DNA of 35,033 bases from Rhizocola hellebori (lineage in GTDB: Bacteria > Actinomycetota > Actinomycetes > Mycobacteriales > Micromonosporaceae). The notes below the pieces were generated by a model, which was given only the letters and a program-made list of their open reading frames with translations, was not told the origin of the DNA and made no database searches. The position numbers were made by a program, and so were the translations under genes. Positions 25,536 to 34,375 of this stretch are shown one piece after another. Each line of letters opens with the position of its first letter. Within the stretch, counting starts at the first letter, position 1. Where the stretch lies: the NCBI RefSeq assembly GCF_016862955.1, contig NZ_BONY01000091.1, forward strand, positions 1 through 35,033, read 5' to 3'.

Positions 25536-27633
25536 CGGTGCGCGGCGATTCGCCGCCGTAATGGTGCTCGCCTTCACCACCGTGGCCTGCACGGCCAACC
25601 CGCCGACTCCGCCACCGCCACCGCCGTCGGCGTCACCAGCGCCCGCGTTGCTCCGCGGCCTGGGCTTCGCGCCGTTTCGGTTATGCCAGAGCCCGATTCT
25701 GCGGCGTTTCCCCAGCGCGCAGCAGATGCGTGAGGACGTCGACCTGATCAAGGGTATGGCAAACGCCGTGCGCACCTACTCCGCCCTCGACGGTGGTGTC
25801 GAGGCGGCCGAGTACGCGCACGGGCGAGGGCTGAGGGTCAGCGTCGGGGCGTGGCTGGGTCCCGAACATACTCAGGAGCAACGGGAGGCCAACCTGCGCG
25901 AGCTCGATGCCGTCATCGGGCTGGCCAAGAAGCTGCCCACGGTGGAGTCGGTCATCGTCGGCAACGAGGTTCTGCTTCGCAAAGACCTGACCGCACAACG
26001 GCTGGCCGAGCACATCTCCTACGTCAAGCGCGGTGTGGGCACGGTTCCGGTCACCACCGCCGAGATCGCGGGCATCATCATGAGCCCGGACAATCGCGCA
26101 GTCGTCGACGCGATCGACTATGCGATGGTGCACATCTATCCCTACTGGGACGGCGTCGATATCAAAGACGCCGCGTGGTACTCGGTGGACGTCTACCAGC
26201 GCGCGGTCAAGGAGCTCGGAAAGCGCGTAGTGGTCGGTGAAACCGGCTGGCCCACCGCTGGGCCGGCGAACGGGAACGCCTTACCCAACACCGCCAACGC
26301 GCAGCGTTTCCTCAACGAATGGAAGGCCGTCGCGCACGATCAGCGCATCGACTACTACTATTTCGCCGCCTTCGACGAGCCGTGGAAGACCGAGGGCGGT
26401 GTAGGCCCGCATTGGGGCGTCTACGATTCCTCCCGCAAGCCCAAGCTGGACGGCGTCGATCTGCTTGCCCAACCCGGGCCGCCACCCGCGCGAACCACGA
26501 GCACCGCCACGGTCAGCGGCTCCTACTACGGTGCCTTCCCGGCCCGGGTCACCGCCGGGGACCGTGCCTCGCTTGCGCTTTACCAGAACTGGCCGGGCGC
26601 CGAGCAGTACGCGCCATCGGGGTGGATGGGAGACCTCAACGGCATCGCCGTCGACGACTGCGCCAGCGGCGGGCGCGGACAGACGGCCGAAGACAAAGCG
26701 ATCCGCGTGGACTACACGCCACAGCCCCAAGGCGTGGGCTGGGCCGGAATCTTCTGGCAGCACCCGGCCAACAACTGGGGTGGCTTCGACGGCGGTCACG
26801 ATCTGCGTGGCATGACCTCGCTGACCTTCTTCGCGCGCGGCGTCAAGGGCGGCGAGAAGGTGGAGTTCTTCGCCGGTGGCAGCACCCAGCAGGGTGCGCC
26901 GTTCAGCGACTCGCTGGCCAAACGGCTCCTGAAGGTCACCCTCACCACGCAATGGAAGCAGTACGGCCTGGATCTGCGCGGCCAGGATCTAAGCCGGGTC
27001 ATCGGCGGATTCGGCTGGGCAGCCAGCGCCGCCGACAATCCGGCCGGAGCGGGCTTCTACCTCGACGACATCCAGTTTGACCGGACTATCACGACAGCGC
27101 CACGCCGGACATGCCTGGACCTGCCGCCGGGTACCCACCCCAAGACGATCTACGTGATGGACGGCAACCTGCTGTGCGCCAACAACAGTCCGGTCCGCAA
27201 ATATGAGATCGGGCTGGCCACCTCTGGATCTGTCAGCGGCTGGCTGCGCAGGGAGTCCGGCGCGCTGCGAATGGACTACCCCGCCGGGCAGGAGTGGGGC
27301 AGCGCCTTCGTCACCGTCGGCGACCTCGCCGCGCCGGGCAGCCGCAAGGGCCAGAACCTCACCCACTGCCACACCCTGCGCATCGACATGCGCAGCGCGA
27401 CGCCGGGGGTTTCGGTTGCGGTGGGAATCAAGGACATCAACGATCCCGACGACGGCTCCGAGACGAAGATTACGGTCACCCCCATCGGCTCGTGGAAGAG
27501 CTACTCCTTCAGTCTGGGCGGCTTCGCCACGGCGGACAGGTCAGCGGTATACGTGCTCGCCGAGTTCGTCTTCGGCACCTCGACGGCTGTCCAGACCGTA
27601 TTCGTGCGCAACATCCGCTACCAGTGTGGCTGA
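25498..27633 (+). CDS. GH17 beta-1,3-glucanase lipoprotein with C-terminal sandwich domains
   Basis: 711 residues; the ATG overlaps the upstream gene and has GGAGG before it. A lipobox (FTTVAC, Cys near residue 31) and a Pro-rich linker anchor it outside the membrane. Residues ~52-325 form a GH17 TIM barrel: 'RGLGFAPF' at its start, the acid/base Glu157 in VIVGNEV, the nucleophile Glu248 in VVVGETGWPT, and YYYFAAFDEPWK. GH17 enzymes cut or transfer beta-1,3-glucans. Two sandwich domains follow (about 345-535, ending FYLDDIQFDR, and 540-711, ending VFVRNIRYQC), probably glucan-binding. Roles in fungal-wall attack or in own-glycan processing are both possible. Confidence 0.88.
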   Translation: MALSTLIRSAFASGARRFAAVMVLAFTTVACTANPPTPPPPPPSASPAPALLRGLGFAPFRLCQSPILRRFPSAQQMREDVDLIKGMANAVRTYSALDGGVEAAEYAHGRGLRVSVGAWLGPEHTQEQREANLRELDAVIGLAKKLPTVESVIVGNEVLLRKDLTAQRLAEHISYVKRGVGTVPVTTAEIAGIIMSPDNRAVVDAIDYAMVHIYPYWDGVDIKDAAWYSVDVYQRAVKELGKRVVVGETGWPTAGPANGNALPNTANAQRFLNEWKAVAHDQRIDYYYFAAFDEPWKTEGGVGPHWGVYDSSRKPKLDGVDLLAQPGPPPARTTSTATVSGSYYGAFPARVTAGDRASLALYQNWPGAEQYAPSGWMGDLNGIAVDDCASGGRGQTAEDKAIRVDYTPQPQGVGWAGIFWQHPANNWGGFDGGHDLRGMTSLTFFARGVKGGEKVEFFAGGSTQQGAPFSDSLAKRLLKVTLTTQWKQYGLDLRGQDLSRVIGGFGWAASAADNPAGAGFYLDDIQFDRTITTAPRRTCLDLPPGTHPKTIYVMDGNLLCANNSPVRKYEIGLATSGSVSGWLRRESGALRMDYPAGQEWGSAFVTVGDLAAPGSRKGQNLTHCHTLRIDMRSATPGVSVAVGIKDINDPDDGSETKITVTPIGSWKSYSFSLGGFATADRSAVYVLAEFVFGTSTAVQTVFVRNIRYQCG

Positions 27634-27823
27634 CCGAGTTTGGGACGGCTCGCGGAAGTTGCTGGCGACTATCAAGCGACCAGCATTGGCAGCCGGCGAA
27701 GCGTCAGGCCGACGCGGGCGATGCTGGCCGGGACAACCAGCTCCATGGCCAGACAAAGCCTGGCGCGATGTAGACGACGGAAGCGAGCATGATCAGGTCG
27801 AGCAGGGTCGATGAAGTTCACGA

Positions 27824-28138
27824 TTATCGCTGTGGCTGGTCGAGCTCGACCCCGAAGAAAGCCGATGCGGCCTTCAAAATCTCGTTGGCACGCTTCAGTT
27901 CGGCGTTCTCCCGCCACAACCGCTTGATCTCCGCCGACTCGTCGGTCGACATGCCAGGACGTTTCCCGCCATCGACCTCAGATTGCCGCACCCACGTGCG
28001 CACCGTCTCCGCCGACCCGATCCCGAGCTTCTTAGCGATCGACCCGATCGCTTCCCATTCGGTCTCGTAATCGGCGCGGTGCTCGATCACCATGTGCACC
28101 GCCCGCTCGCGAAGCTCCCTCGGGTACTGCTTAGGCAT
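27824..28138 (-). mobile_element. IS3-family orfA, orfB deleted
   Basis: From the ATG at 28138 the 104-residue product is a typical IS3 OrfA: MPKQYPRELRERAVHMV, an HTH (IGSIAKKLGIGSAETVRTWV) and a Leu-zipper end (LKRANEILKAASAFFGVELD). The frame that should open OrfB begins (IIVNFID) but loses similarity within about ten codons. The DDE domain is therefore absent and the element is dead. It lies on the strand opposite the GH17 operon. Confidence 0.85.
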
Positions 28139-28171
28139 AGAAAAGATCCTCTCAAGAAAGAAGATCTCCAC

Positions 28172-28627
28172 CAGCTCCTGGGCGCTTCAGTCATGGGTGC
28201 CCCATTTGGCCGCGGGCTTGGCCAAGGGAATCAATGCAGTGATCGGGACTGTGATCGCTTGCCGGGCGCGGAATGCTGTCATCCACATGATGTGAACGCA
28301 AGCTTTGCGAGCGTGAGTATATCGCCGGCCGCCACGATGAACCAGGCGCCAGTGCAACACCAGCGACACCGCGATCCCGGCACCGGCACCGACGTGCGGG
28401 CGACCGAACGCGGCGCCCGTGGGAGAATGCCGCACAACAGTCCGAACGTCAGATGTAGGCTCAGACGGACCGCCGCAGCAACGCCCTGGATCGGGCTGTT
28501 GGTTAGGCGCCGCAACTATCTTGGGCCAGTGGATGTATCATTGGCAGAGGTGACTGTCGAAGATGCCAGCCGACCGTCACCGAGGTCTAGCGAGGCGACG
28601 TAGGCGCACTGCCGTACCCTTGCTGGC
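28172..28627. other. Spacer with possible decayed membrane-protein sequence
   Basis: Minus-strand frames contain hydrophobic pieces in two different frames (VGAGAGIAVSLVLHWRLVHR; GVAAAVRLSLHLTFGLLCG), as a frameshifted small membrane protein would. No family was recognised and no intact gene is present. Confidence 0.35.
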
Positions 28628-29998
28628 GTGTACGACGAAGGACTATTTGGATCATTCCGACGAGACCACAAGCCCCTAAAGCGCTATCTGTACGACGCCG
28701 TCGTCCCAGAGCTCGAACGCGCGATCCGTGGTATCGATTGGTTCAGTGTTACTTTGGACCTTCAGGCCCTGACGCAGTCGCTTGTGGATAGCGTCCGCCT
28801 CCAGGCGCCCGTGCTCGGCGGCCAGGAACAGGCAGAGCCGCGCGGGGGCCGCTGGCGTCCCGCTGGGCCGGGGGTGAAGGTACCGACAACGAAGTTCAGA
28901 GTGGCCATCCAGGTCGAGGGTGACCCCAGGATGCTCGGCTGCTGGCCCGACGACGCCGGACCTAGACTCCATCCCATTGACACCGACGATCACGGGCAGC
29001 TGCCGCCGTACAAACAGGACCTGGTGACCTGGCAAGATGAGCTTGACGCCTACAACCAACAGACCTACAACGATCTTTGGTCATACGGCGAACGCAGCAA
29101 GGACGGGCCTATCGCCCTATACAACTGGGTCGAGTTGACGGCCGAGGAAGAACAGGAAGTTGCGGACGGCACCCGGAACCTTGCTGCGCTCTTTGATTCC
29201 CAACGCAGACGGATCGAGCCTATCGTCGCTGCGATAGGTCACCAAGCCAACGCCTTCTTCGACGATGAGCTGCCCAAGGACATCCTCTTCAAGCTGGAAA
29301 ATGATCGCCGACGTGCGTTAGCCCGGAAAGCGGTGCTGTCCATCTCATGGCCGGAAGGCTGGAAACAGCCGCCACCGAGACTCGAGCCCAGCCCTGCTGT
29401 CACGGTGCCCAGCACGAGCGGGGAGATCTCTATTGCGGTACATGGCCCGCACCTGGCGAGCGCAAGTTTCACCGACATCCTGCGGACGATACGCATGTGG
29501 GCTGATGGCGTCGAGCGCTACCCGGAAGCGTTCGCTGGCATGGACGAGGACCGGCTCAGCGATCTGCTCGCTACGACGCTGAACGCCGCACTTCCCGGCG
29601 CACAGCGAGAGGTTTACCGGCGCGGCGGAAGATCTGACATCTTCATCAACGCGGACGTGCTGCAAGACAATATCGGGCCAGAAAGAGTCTTTATCGCAGA
29701 AAGCAAATGGTGGGACGGACCACAGAAAGCCCTTGAGGCGCTGGAACAGCTGCTGCGGTACCTCAACACCAACGACACAGCCGGTGTCCTGATCTTCTTT
29801 GTCAACCGCGCATACCCGAAGGCAGTACGGCAACCGGCTTCTGAAATGCTTGCCCGGCACGACGATTTCGAAAGCCGAAGCGACGATATAATCACCGAGT
29901 GGCCCATCCTGAACTACCGGCACCTCGGCCAGACGATCCAGCTGTGTATGGCGTTTATCGACATCTCACCCCTGAGTCCCAAACCCGGCAAGAAGTAA
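28628..29998 (+). CDS. Stand-alone protein with C-terminal PD-(D/E)XK nuclease-like domain
   Basis: 456 residues from a GTG start. The C-terminal ~140 residues carry [16 protein letters not shown] and [12 protein letters not shown]. The Asp in 'GRSD' and the E-S-K triplet give the D...E-x-K core of restriction-type nucleases, followed by a helix [12 protein letters not shown] and the strand AGVLIFFV. This arrangement is seen in a widespread class of uncharacterised proteins. The first ~300 residues are soluble, helical in places ([20 protein letters not shown]) and unrecognised; they may sense or bind DNA. No methyltransferase or helicase adjoins it. A defence nuclease is a reasonable inference, supported by the mobile-element neighbourhood, but unproven. 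Confidence 0.7.
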   Translation: MYDEGLFGSFRRDHKPLKRYLYDAVVPELERAIRGIDWFSVTLDLQALTQSLVDSVRLQAPVLGGQEQAEPRGGRWRPAGPGVKVPTTKFRVAIQVEGDPRMLGCWPDDAGPRLHPIDTDDHGQLPPYKQDLVTWQDELDAYNQQTYNDLWSYGERSKDGPIALYNWVELTAEEEQEVADGTRNLAALFDSQRRRIEPIVAAIGHQANAFFDDELPKDILFKLENDRRRALARKAVLSISWPEGWKQPPPRLEPSPAVTVPSTSGEISIAVHGPHLASASFTDILRTIRMWADGVERYPEAFAGMDEDRLSDLLATTLNAALPGAQREVYRRGGRSDIFINADVLQDNIGPERVFIAESKWWDGPQKALEALEQLLRYLNTNDTAGVLIFFVNRAYPKAVRQPASEMLARHDDFESRSDDIITEWPILNYRHLGQTIQLCMAFIDISPLSPKPGKK

Positions 29999-30039
29999 TC
30001 ACGACCAGCGCGAGCCTTGTTAGCCTCCTATTCGATTCG

Positions 30040-30506
30040 GTTACGCTCGCTGCTGATACTCGTTGATCAGTCCGCCGAGGATGGGTGCCGTTGGACTCCC
30101 GAGGCGCCGTTGTAGCGGGCGGTGGACTCAGCCAAGACGTTGGACAGGTGCCGTTCGCCTCGATGAGCATCCGGTCGGTGCACTCACGCCGCACCGTGCC
30201 CACGCAGCGTTCCGCGAAAGCGTTGGCCCGTGGTGCTTGTGGCGGTGTGCGGAGCACCTCGATACCAACGGCGGTGAATACCGCGTCGAACCCGGCCGTG
30301 AACTTCGTGTCCCGGTCACGCAGCAGGAACCGTAGCCCTTCTGCGCGTTGGTCTAGAGCCATCAAGAGATTGCGGGCCTGCTGCGCCACCCAGATGCCGG
30401 TGGGATCTGCGGTGATACCGACGACGTGGACCTGACGGGTAGCCAGCACAATGAAGAACAGCACGTAAAGCCGTTTCAATAGGACGGTGTCGACGGTGAA
30501 GAAGCC
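30040..30506 (-). pseudogene. Older IS transposase relic, antisense, interrupted by a newer IS
   Basis: The minus strand encodes [20 protein letters not shown] through [18 protein letters not shown], the DDE half of the same transposase as at 30592. A one-base loss follows, then an internal deletion between CTACAACGGC and GAGTCCAACGGC. The end ([13 protein letters not shown], stop) is preserved in a shifted frame. The normal right terminal repeat is missing. Its N-terminal half is cut at 30506, exactly where the intact IS begins. Confidence 0.85.
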
Positions 30507-31681
30507 TGTGGGGCTCGTAAATCCGATTCGTCTGCTGTGACGTGCGGTTTTGTGCGCCGTCCAAGGGCACGTAGGCGGTGACGATGCGGGCATGTCGGCA
30601 TCGTTGGTCTACCTGCTCTTGCGCCAAATCCTGCAAATGCTCACCCAGCTCGCCCGCGACGGCGGCGCCAAGGACGTCGAACTGCTCGTACTGCGCCATC
30701 AAGTGGCGGTCCTGCGCCGACAGGTACACCGCCCCGACCTGCAACCAGCCGACCGGGTAGTGCTCGCAGCGCTATCACGCCTCCTCCCTCGACCACAGTG
30801 GTCAACGTTCTTCGTCACCCCCGCCACACTGCTGCGCTGGCACCGCCAGCTGATCGCACGACATTGGACCTTTCCGCACGCACGGCCGGGCCGGCCCCCA
30901 ATCGACCCGGAACTGCGCTTGCTGGTGCTGCGTCTGGCCGCGGAGAACCCGACCTGGGGCCACCGCCGCATGCAAGGTGAACTGGCCCGTCTGGGCTATC
31001 AGATCGCGGCGAGCACAGTATGGAAGATCCTGCGCCAGGCCGGCATCGACCCGGCACCCCGCCGCAGCGGACCAACCTGGAAGCAGTTCCTGACCACCCA
31101 GGCGCACACGATCCTGGCCTGCGACTTCTTCACCGTCGACACCGTCCTACTCAAACGGATCTACGTCCTGTTCTTCATCGAGCTGGCCACCCGGCAGGTC
31201 CACATCACAGGCGTGACCGCCCACCCGACCGGTGCCTGGGTTACGCAACAAGCGCGCAACCTGCTCATGAGCGTCGACCAGCGGGCCGACGGGTTGCGGT
31301 TCCTGCTGCGCGACCGGGATGCGAAGTTCACGGCCGCGTTCGACACCGTCTTCACCGCCGCCGGCATCGACGTGCTCAAAACACCGCCACAAGCACCACG
31401 GGCCAACGCTTTCGCGGAACGCTGGGTCGGCACGGTGCGGCGCGAGTGCACCGACCGCATGCTCATCGTCGGCGAACGACACCTGTCGAGCGTCTTAGCT
31501 GAGTACACCGAGCACTACAACGGCCACCGGCCCCACCGATCTCTGGACCAGCGACCACCAAACCCACCACCACAGGCCATTGACCTGACCGCCGCACGAG
31601 TCCAACGGCGCCCGATCCTCGGCGGACTGATCAACGAATACGAGCAGGCAGCGTAGTCGAACCGGATTTACGAGCCCGACA
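30507..31681 (+). mobile_element. Complete IS element, 1175 bp
   Basis: The ends are a 24-bp inverted repeat, imperfect at two positions: TGTGGGGCTCGTAAATCCG at 30507-30525 and its counterpart at 31658-31681, with 5'-TG and CA-3' tips. The element holds one transposase gene. No target duplication was found; flanks are GCC and AGG. The TG...CA tips and rve-type enzyme place it in the IS3/IS481 group; I do not assign the family further. It is the youngest of four related copies or fragments in the window. Confidence 0.88.
30592..31656 (+). CDS. rve-type DDE transposase
   Basis: The ATG at 30592 ([15 protein letters not shown]) matches where similarity with the relic at 863 begins; the frame is open 14 codons further upstream. 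The 354-residue protein has an N-terminal helical HTH part, a middle HTH ([20 protein letters not shown]) and an integrase core. DDE candidates are the Asp pair in [10 protein letters not shown], the Asp in [11 protein letters not shown] and the Glu in [11 protein letters not shown] about 35 residues later. The C-terminus [10 protein letters not shown] is typical of the group. The gene is intact, so the element may be active. Confidence 0.92.
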   Translation: MSASLVYLLLRQILQMLTQLARDGGAKDVELLVLRHQVAVLRRQVHRPDLQPADRVVLAALSRLLPRPQWSTFFVTPATLLRWHRQLIARHWTFPHARPGRPPIDPELRLLVLRLAAENPTWGHRRMQGELARLGYQIAASTVWKILRQAGIDPAPRRSGPTWKQFLTTQAHTILACDFFTVDTVLLKRIYVLFFIELATRQVHITGVTAHPTGAWVTQQARNLLMSVDQRADGLRFLLRDRDAKFTAAFDTVFTAAGIDVLKTPPQAPRANAFAERWVGTVRRECTDRMLIVGERHLSSVLAEYTEHYNGHRPHRSLDQRPPNPPPQAIDLTAARVQRRPILGGLINEYEQAA

Positions 31682-31900
31682 AGGCAAGAGCGGCGGCCGA
31701 CACATTCTTATCGATGGCGTCATTGAGCACCATTCAACGGCGTTTCTCCGCGGTTTCGGCTACCCTCGGGCCAGAGTGCGCGACCCGAACGCATGCCTGA
31801 CGCCGCACATCGCAGCTGAGATATATCGCTGATCTCCCACCAACAAGACATCGGCGTCTACTAAGCTGAATATCGGGAACGGGCAAGGAGGTGTTCCGCC

Positions 31901-32020
31901 ATGACGACGTTTGGCGAGAATATAAAAGTGACGTGTCCCCACTGCGGCAAGCAAACCTGGGTACGGGACGGCTATAACGACCCCTGCCAGCACTGCGACA
32001 AGATAGTAAAAACTCGCTAA
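31901..32020 (+). CDS. 39-residue zinc-ribbon microprotein
   Basis: A strong AAGGAGG lies 9 bases before the ATG. The product has two Cys pairs, CPHCG and CQHCD, 17 residues apart, with Lys/Arg residues around them (KVTCPHCGKQTWVRDG). This is a minimal zinc ribbon and little else. Such small ribbons bind nucleic acid or a protein partner. It stands alone between the IS and the Cys-rich gene on the other strand. The ribosome binding site and the Cys spacing make it much more likely than the longer antisense frame. Confidence 0.75.
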   Translation: MTTFGENIKVTCPHCGKQTWVRDGYNDPCQHCDKIVKTR

Positions 32021-32332
32021 TTCCGAACAGTCAAGCCTTCGCGCTCGAACCATTTTGTTGGTACGGAGATAAGTGTTTGCGAATTCCCAACGCGTAACGG
32101 GCAGTTGTCGACCCTTCCCGCTGGCCCGCTATAGCCAATGCGCGCGCCGAGATGCCCGCCAGATTGTTCATCGAAGACAGTGCGCAGCTGCGCTAGAACT
32201 TTTCATCGAGTGGCGCGATTGCCTATGCCTACAGCAGCGGTTCGCCGTTTCAGGCAGCAGCTATGATCCAATCGGGTTGGAGATCGGCCTATGATGTTGG
32301 CCGCGATCCGCGACACCGGGACTCTTCGAGTA
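32021..32332. other. Gene-poor spacer
   Basis: No supported gene on either strand. Composition is somewhat lower in G+C than the surroundings. Nothing repetitive noticed. Confidence 0.45.
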
Positions 32333-32773
32333 CTAGTTGAGGCCGAATTCGCCTCCGCGTATCACGTTTGGCTTCTGTCCGCCGGCTTGAATGGCCAGAT
32401 CGCGGATTCGCCGGAAGACAGCAACCCTAGCAAGACCCTCATCGCTAAAACTCAACTCCGGGCGTGCCGCGTTCACGTCACAAAGGAAGGCTAGATAGCT
32501 GAGCTCGTCTTCTCCACGGGACGGAAGACTCTCCATCGAAAGATCAGTACCACGATCCCAAGGGTCGTCAACCCTATTGGCAACCCAAGCTTCGATGACT
32601 GGTTGCAGGTCCGGCGGACAATAGACGTAGCCCATCCAGTTTGTACCATGCTCTTTGCATAGAAAACCCGTGCTAGCACAGCGACCGCAAGTAGATTGCG
32701 CAACGTGCTCACTCAAACAGCGGGGGCAGACATCGCACGTTTCGCCACACCAGTAACAAGTATATAGACTCAT
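32333..32773 (-). CDS. Cys-rich probable zinc-binding protein
   Basis: 146 residues. The first 40 hold eight Cys, mostly in CxxC pairs (CYWCGETCDVCPRCL, CGRCASTGFLC), plus His residues, enough for two zinc sites. The rest is soluble and acidic (ELSYLAFLCDVNAARPEL) and ends in a helix VAVFRRIRDLAIQAGG. No family was recognised. No clear ribosome binding site. The zinc-ribbon microprotein nearby on the other strand has similar CxxC pairs but no other likeness. Confidence 0.65.
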   Translation of the reverse strand: MSLYTCYWCGETCDVCPRCLSEHVAQSTCGRCASTGFLCKEHGTNWMGYVYCPPDLQPVIEAWVANRVDDPWDRGTDLSMESLPSRGEDELSYLAFLCDVNAARPELSFSDEGLARVAVFRRIRDLAIQAGGQKPNVIRGGEFGLN

Positions 32774-33238
32774 CGTGAATGCCCAACTGTGTGTAGTTCG
32801 TCGCCACGAACCTCGGGATCATTTGATGCAACGTTGCCGGTAAGTGTCGATGGATAGGCTTTGAAGGGACCGGCTCACCTTGCGATGGTAAACAATGGTG
32901 CTACACCGTGCCTGGGGCCTCGACCACCGCAAATAATCGCATTCGAGCCTGCCGAGGGGTAGGCCGTCGAAGTATCCACGCCAGCGGCGAAGGTCGCGCT
33001 CGACCCTCCAGGTGCCGCACGTAGAACGCTTTCTCGTCCTGCATCGGGTCCTCCCAGACGATGTTGGCATCAACCTTATGATGACAACATAGTTTTCCCT
33101 CCTGAGGATCTTTCCAATAACTCGGGTGCGGACCTTGATTGGGATGTAATGCAAAGGCACGTAACTTGAATGCCGGCGACCGGCGACCGGCGAGCGGTTG
33201 CTGTAGCTGCCGATCTTGCTTTACTTTCTGTCGCCCGG
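32774..33238. other. Spacer, possibly containing decayed coding sequence
   Basis: Two overlapping minus-strand frames run here. One reads DANIVWEDPMQDEKAFYVRH and looks protein-like for about 60 residues; its upstream part does not. No family recognised, no start chosen. Confidence 0.35.
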
Positions 33239-33454
33239 CTACTTGGTGGCAGCGGCGGTCTGCGCCGTGGTCAGCGCGGCTTGCGGCGTCGCCGATCCGG
33301 ACAGGGCCGCCTGCATCGCAGTCCACAGTGGCTGCTCGACCATGCACTCGGCGAGCGCCTGCTTAAACGCGGGCCTCGACGCGCCAGCTGCCGCCAGCTT
33401 CGGTATGTCACCACGCCTGACTACGAACGTCGCTGCTCTGGCAGCCATTCTCAT
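33239..33454 (-). pseudogene. Possible C-terminal remnant of a sugar ABC substrate-binding protein
   Basis: The end of this frame, RPAFKQALAECMVEQPLWTA then MQAALSGSATPQAALTTAQ, resembles the last helices of extracellular solute-binding proteins ('P.W......LSG..TPQ.AL..A'). No N-terminal part, lipobox or permease is present. The match is by eye and short. Confidence 0.35.
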
Positions 33455-33932
33455 TCCCGGCCAACCACCACCACCAAGATCAGGGGATACAAGATCTGAA
33501 CCTCGGGAAGGGGCCAGTTGACCCTGCGCGCTGGCGGGCTCTCGGACACAGCGCGACTCGACCCTATCGTCTGCGCATCCCTAGATGAGAACTCACCGGA
33601 GGATCGGAACTGAGCCACGGGGCAGACGTGGGTCACCGCCAGGACGTCGAGATCCCCTCGCCGACGCCGGGTGTCGCTAAACGGACACGGGCTGGCCGTG
33701 TACGACACGCAACGGTGAGTGAGACGGCTGGCCGCGGAGTCGCTTCACACCGCGATCTTTCCGTGCGCGTTCCTTGAACCAACCGGTGCCCAGACTGGAT
33801 CATGCGCTCAATCGACCGGGTATCTCGCGCGACCGATAACCATTGCGGTCCACGTTCATCGTCGCTGGGCTGGCCCATCGGAAGGTTCACCGGCCCTTGC
33901 CGGGCACCTGCGCAGGCGTGCCAGCTGCCACG
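33455..33932. other. Gene-poor spacer
   Basis: Only short overlapping frames without domains or ribosome binding sites were seen. Confidence 0.4.
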
Positions 33933-34375
33933 ATGGTCGGCATGTCGGAGCGGGGTCACGTTTCGCAGGAGGCATGGGATGAGCTGGAGCAGCTATACCA
34001 TCTGGCCATCGACGTGGCCTCCTCGCTGCTGATGAAGAATTCGGAGTTCTATCCGATCGCGGTTGTCCTCGATCTAAATGGCGAACCGAGATTCCTCGCG
34101 GCTGGGGATGGAACTGACTTTCCAGCATCTGCAACGGTAGAGGAGATTTTCCGCGAAACGTTTCTCGAGCGGAAGAATTCGCTGCGCGCGACGATCATCG
34201 CCTCAATGTCCGCATCGCCGCGCCGGACGGTCGCGACGCGATAAGGCTTATGATGGAACATCGTGAAGGATTCGCTGTGATGACCGCGGCGCCGTATCAC
34301 TTGAATGATCAAACGCTCACCTTCGACGAATTGGTTTCTGAGCCTGCGGAACCAGTGATATGGGTTCACCCCTGA
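33933..34375 (+). pseudogene. Hypothetical gene with a single frameshift
   Basis: From the ATG at 33933 the frame reads SQEAWDELEQLYHLAIDVAS, FYPIAVVLDLNGEPRFL and LRATIIAS, then hits a TAA near 34242. A one-base shift near 34203 opens NVRIAAPDGRDAIRLMMEHR, EGFAVMTAAPYHLNDQTLTF and a stop at 34373-34375. The combined product (about 147 residues) is coherent, with alternating strands and helices, so the break is recent or a base error. I do not recognise the family. It is soluble and has no visible catalytic motif. Confidence 0.65.

Noticed and set aside
30063-30435. Plus-strand frames over the IS relic
   Set aside because: They are antisense to recognisable transposase sequence and show no protein features of their own.
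31760-32053. 97-residue minus-strand frame
   Set aside because: It overlaps the zinc-ribbon microprotein, which has the better ribosome binding site and a recognisable Cys pattern.
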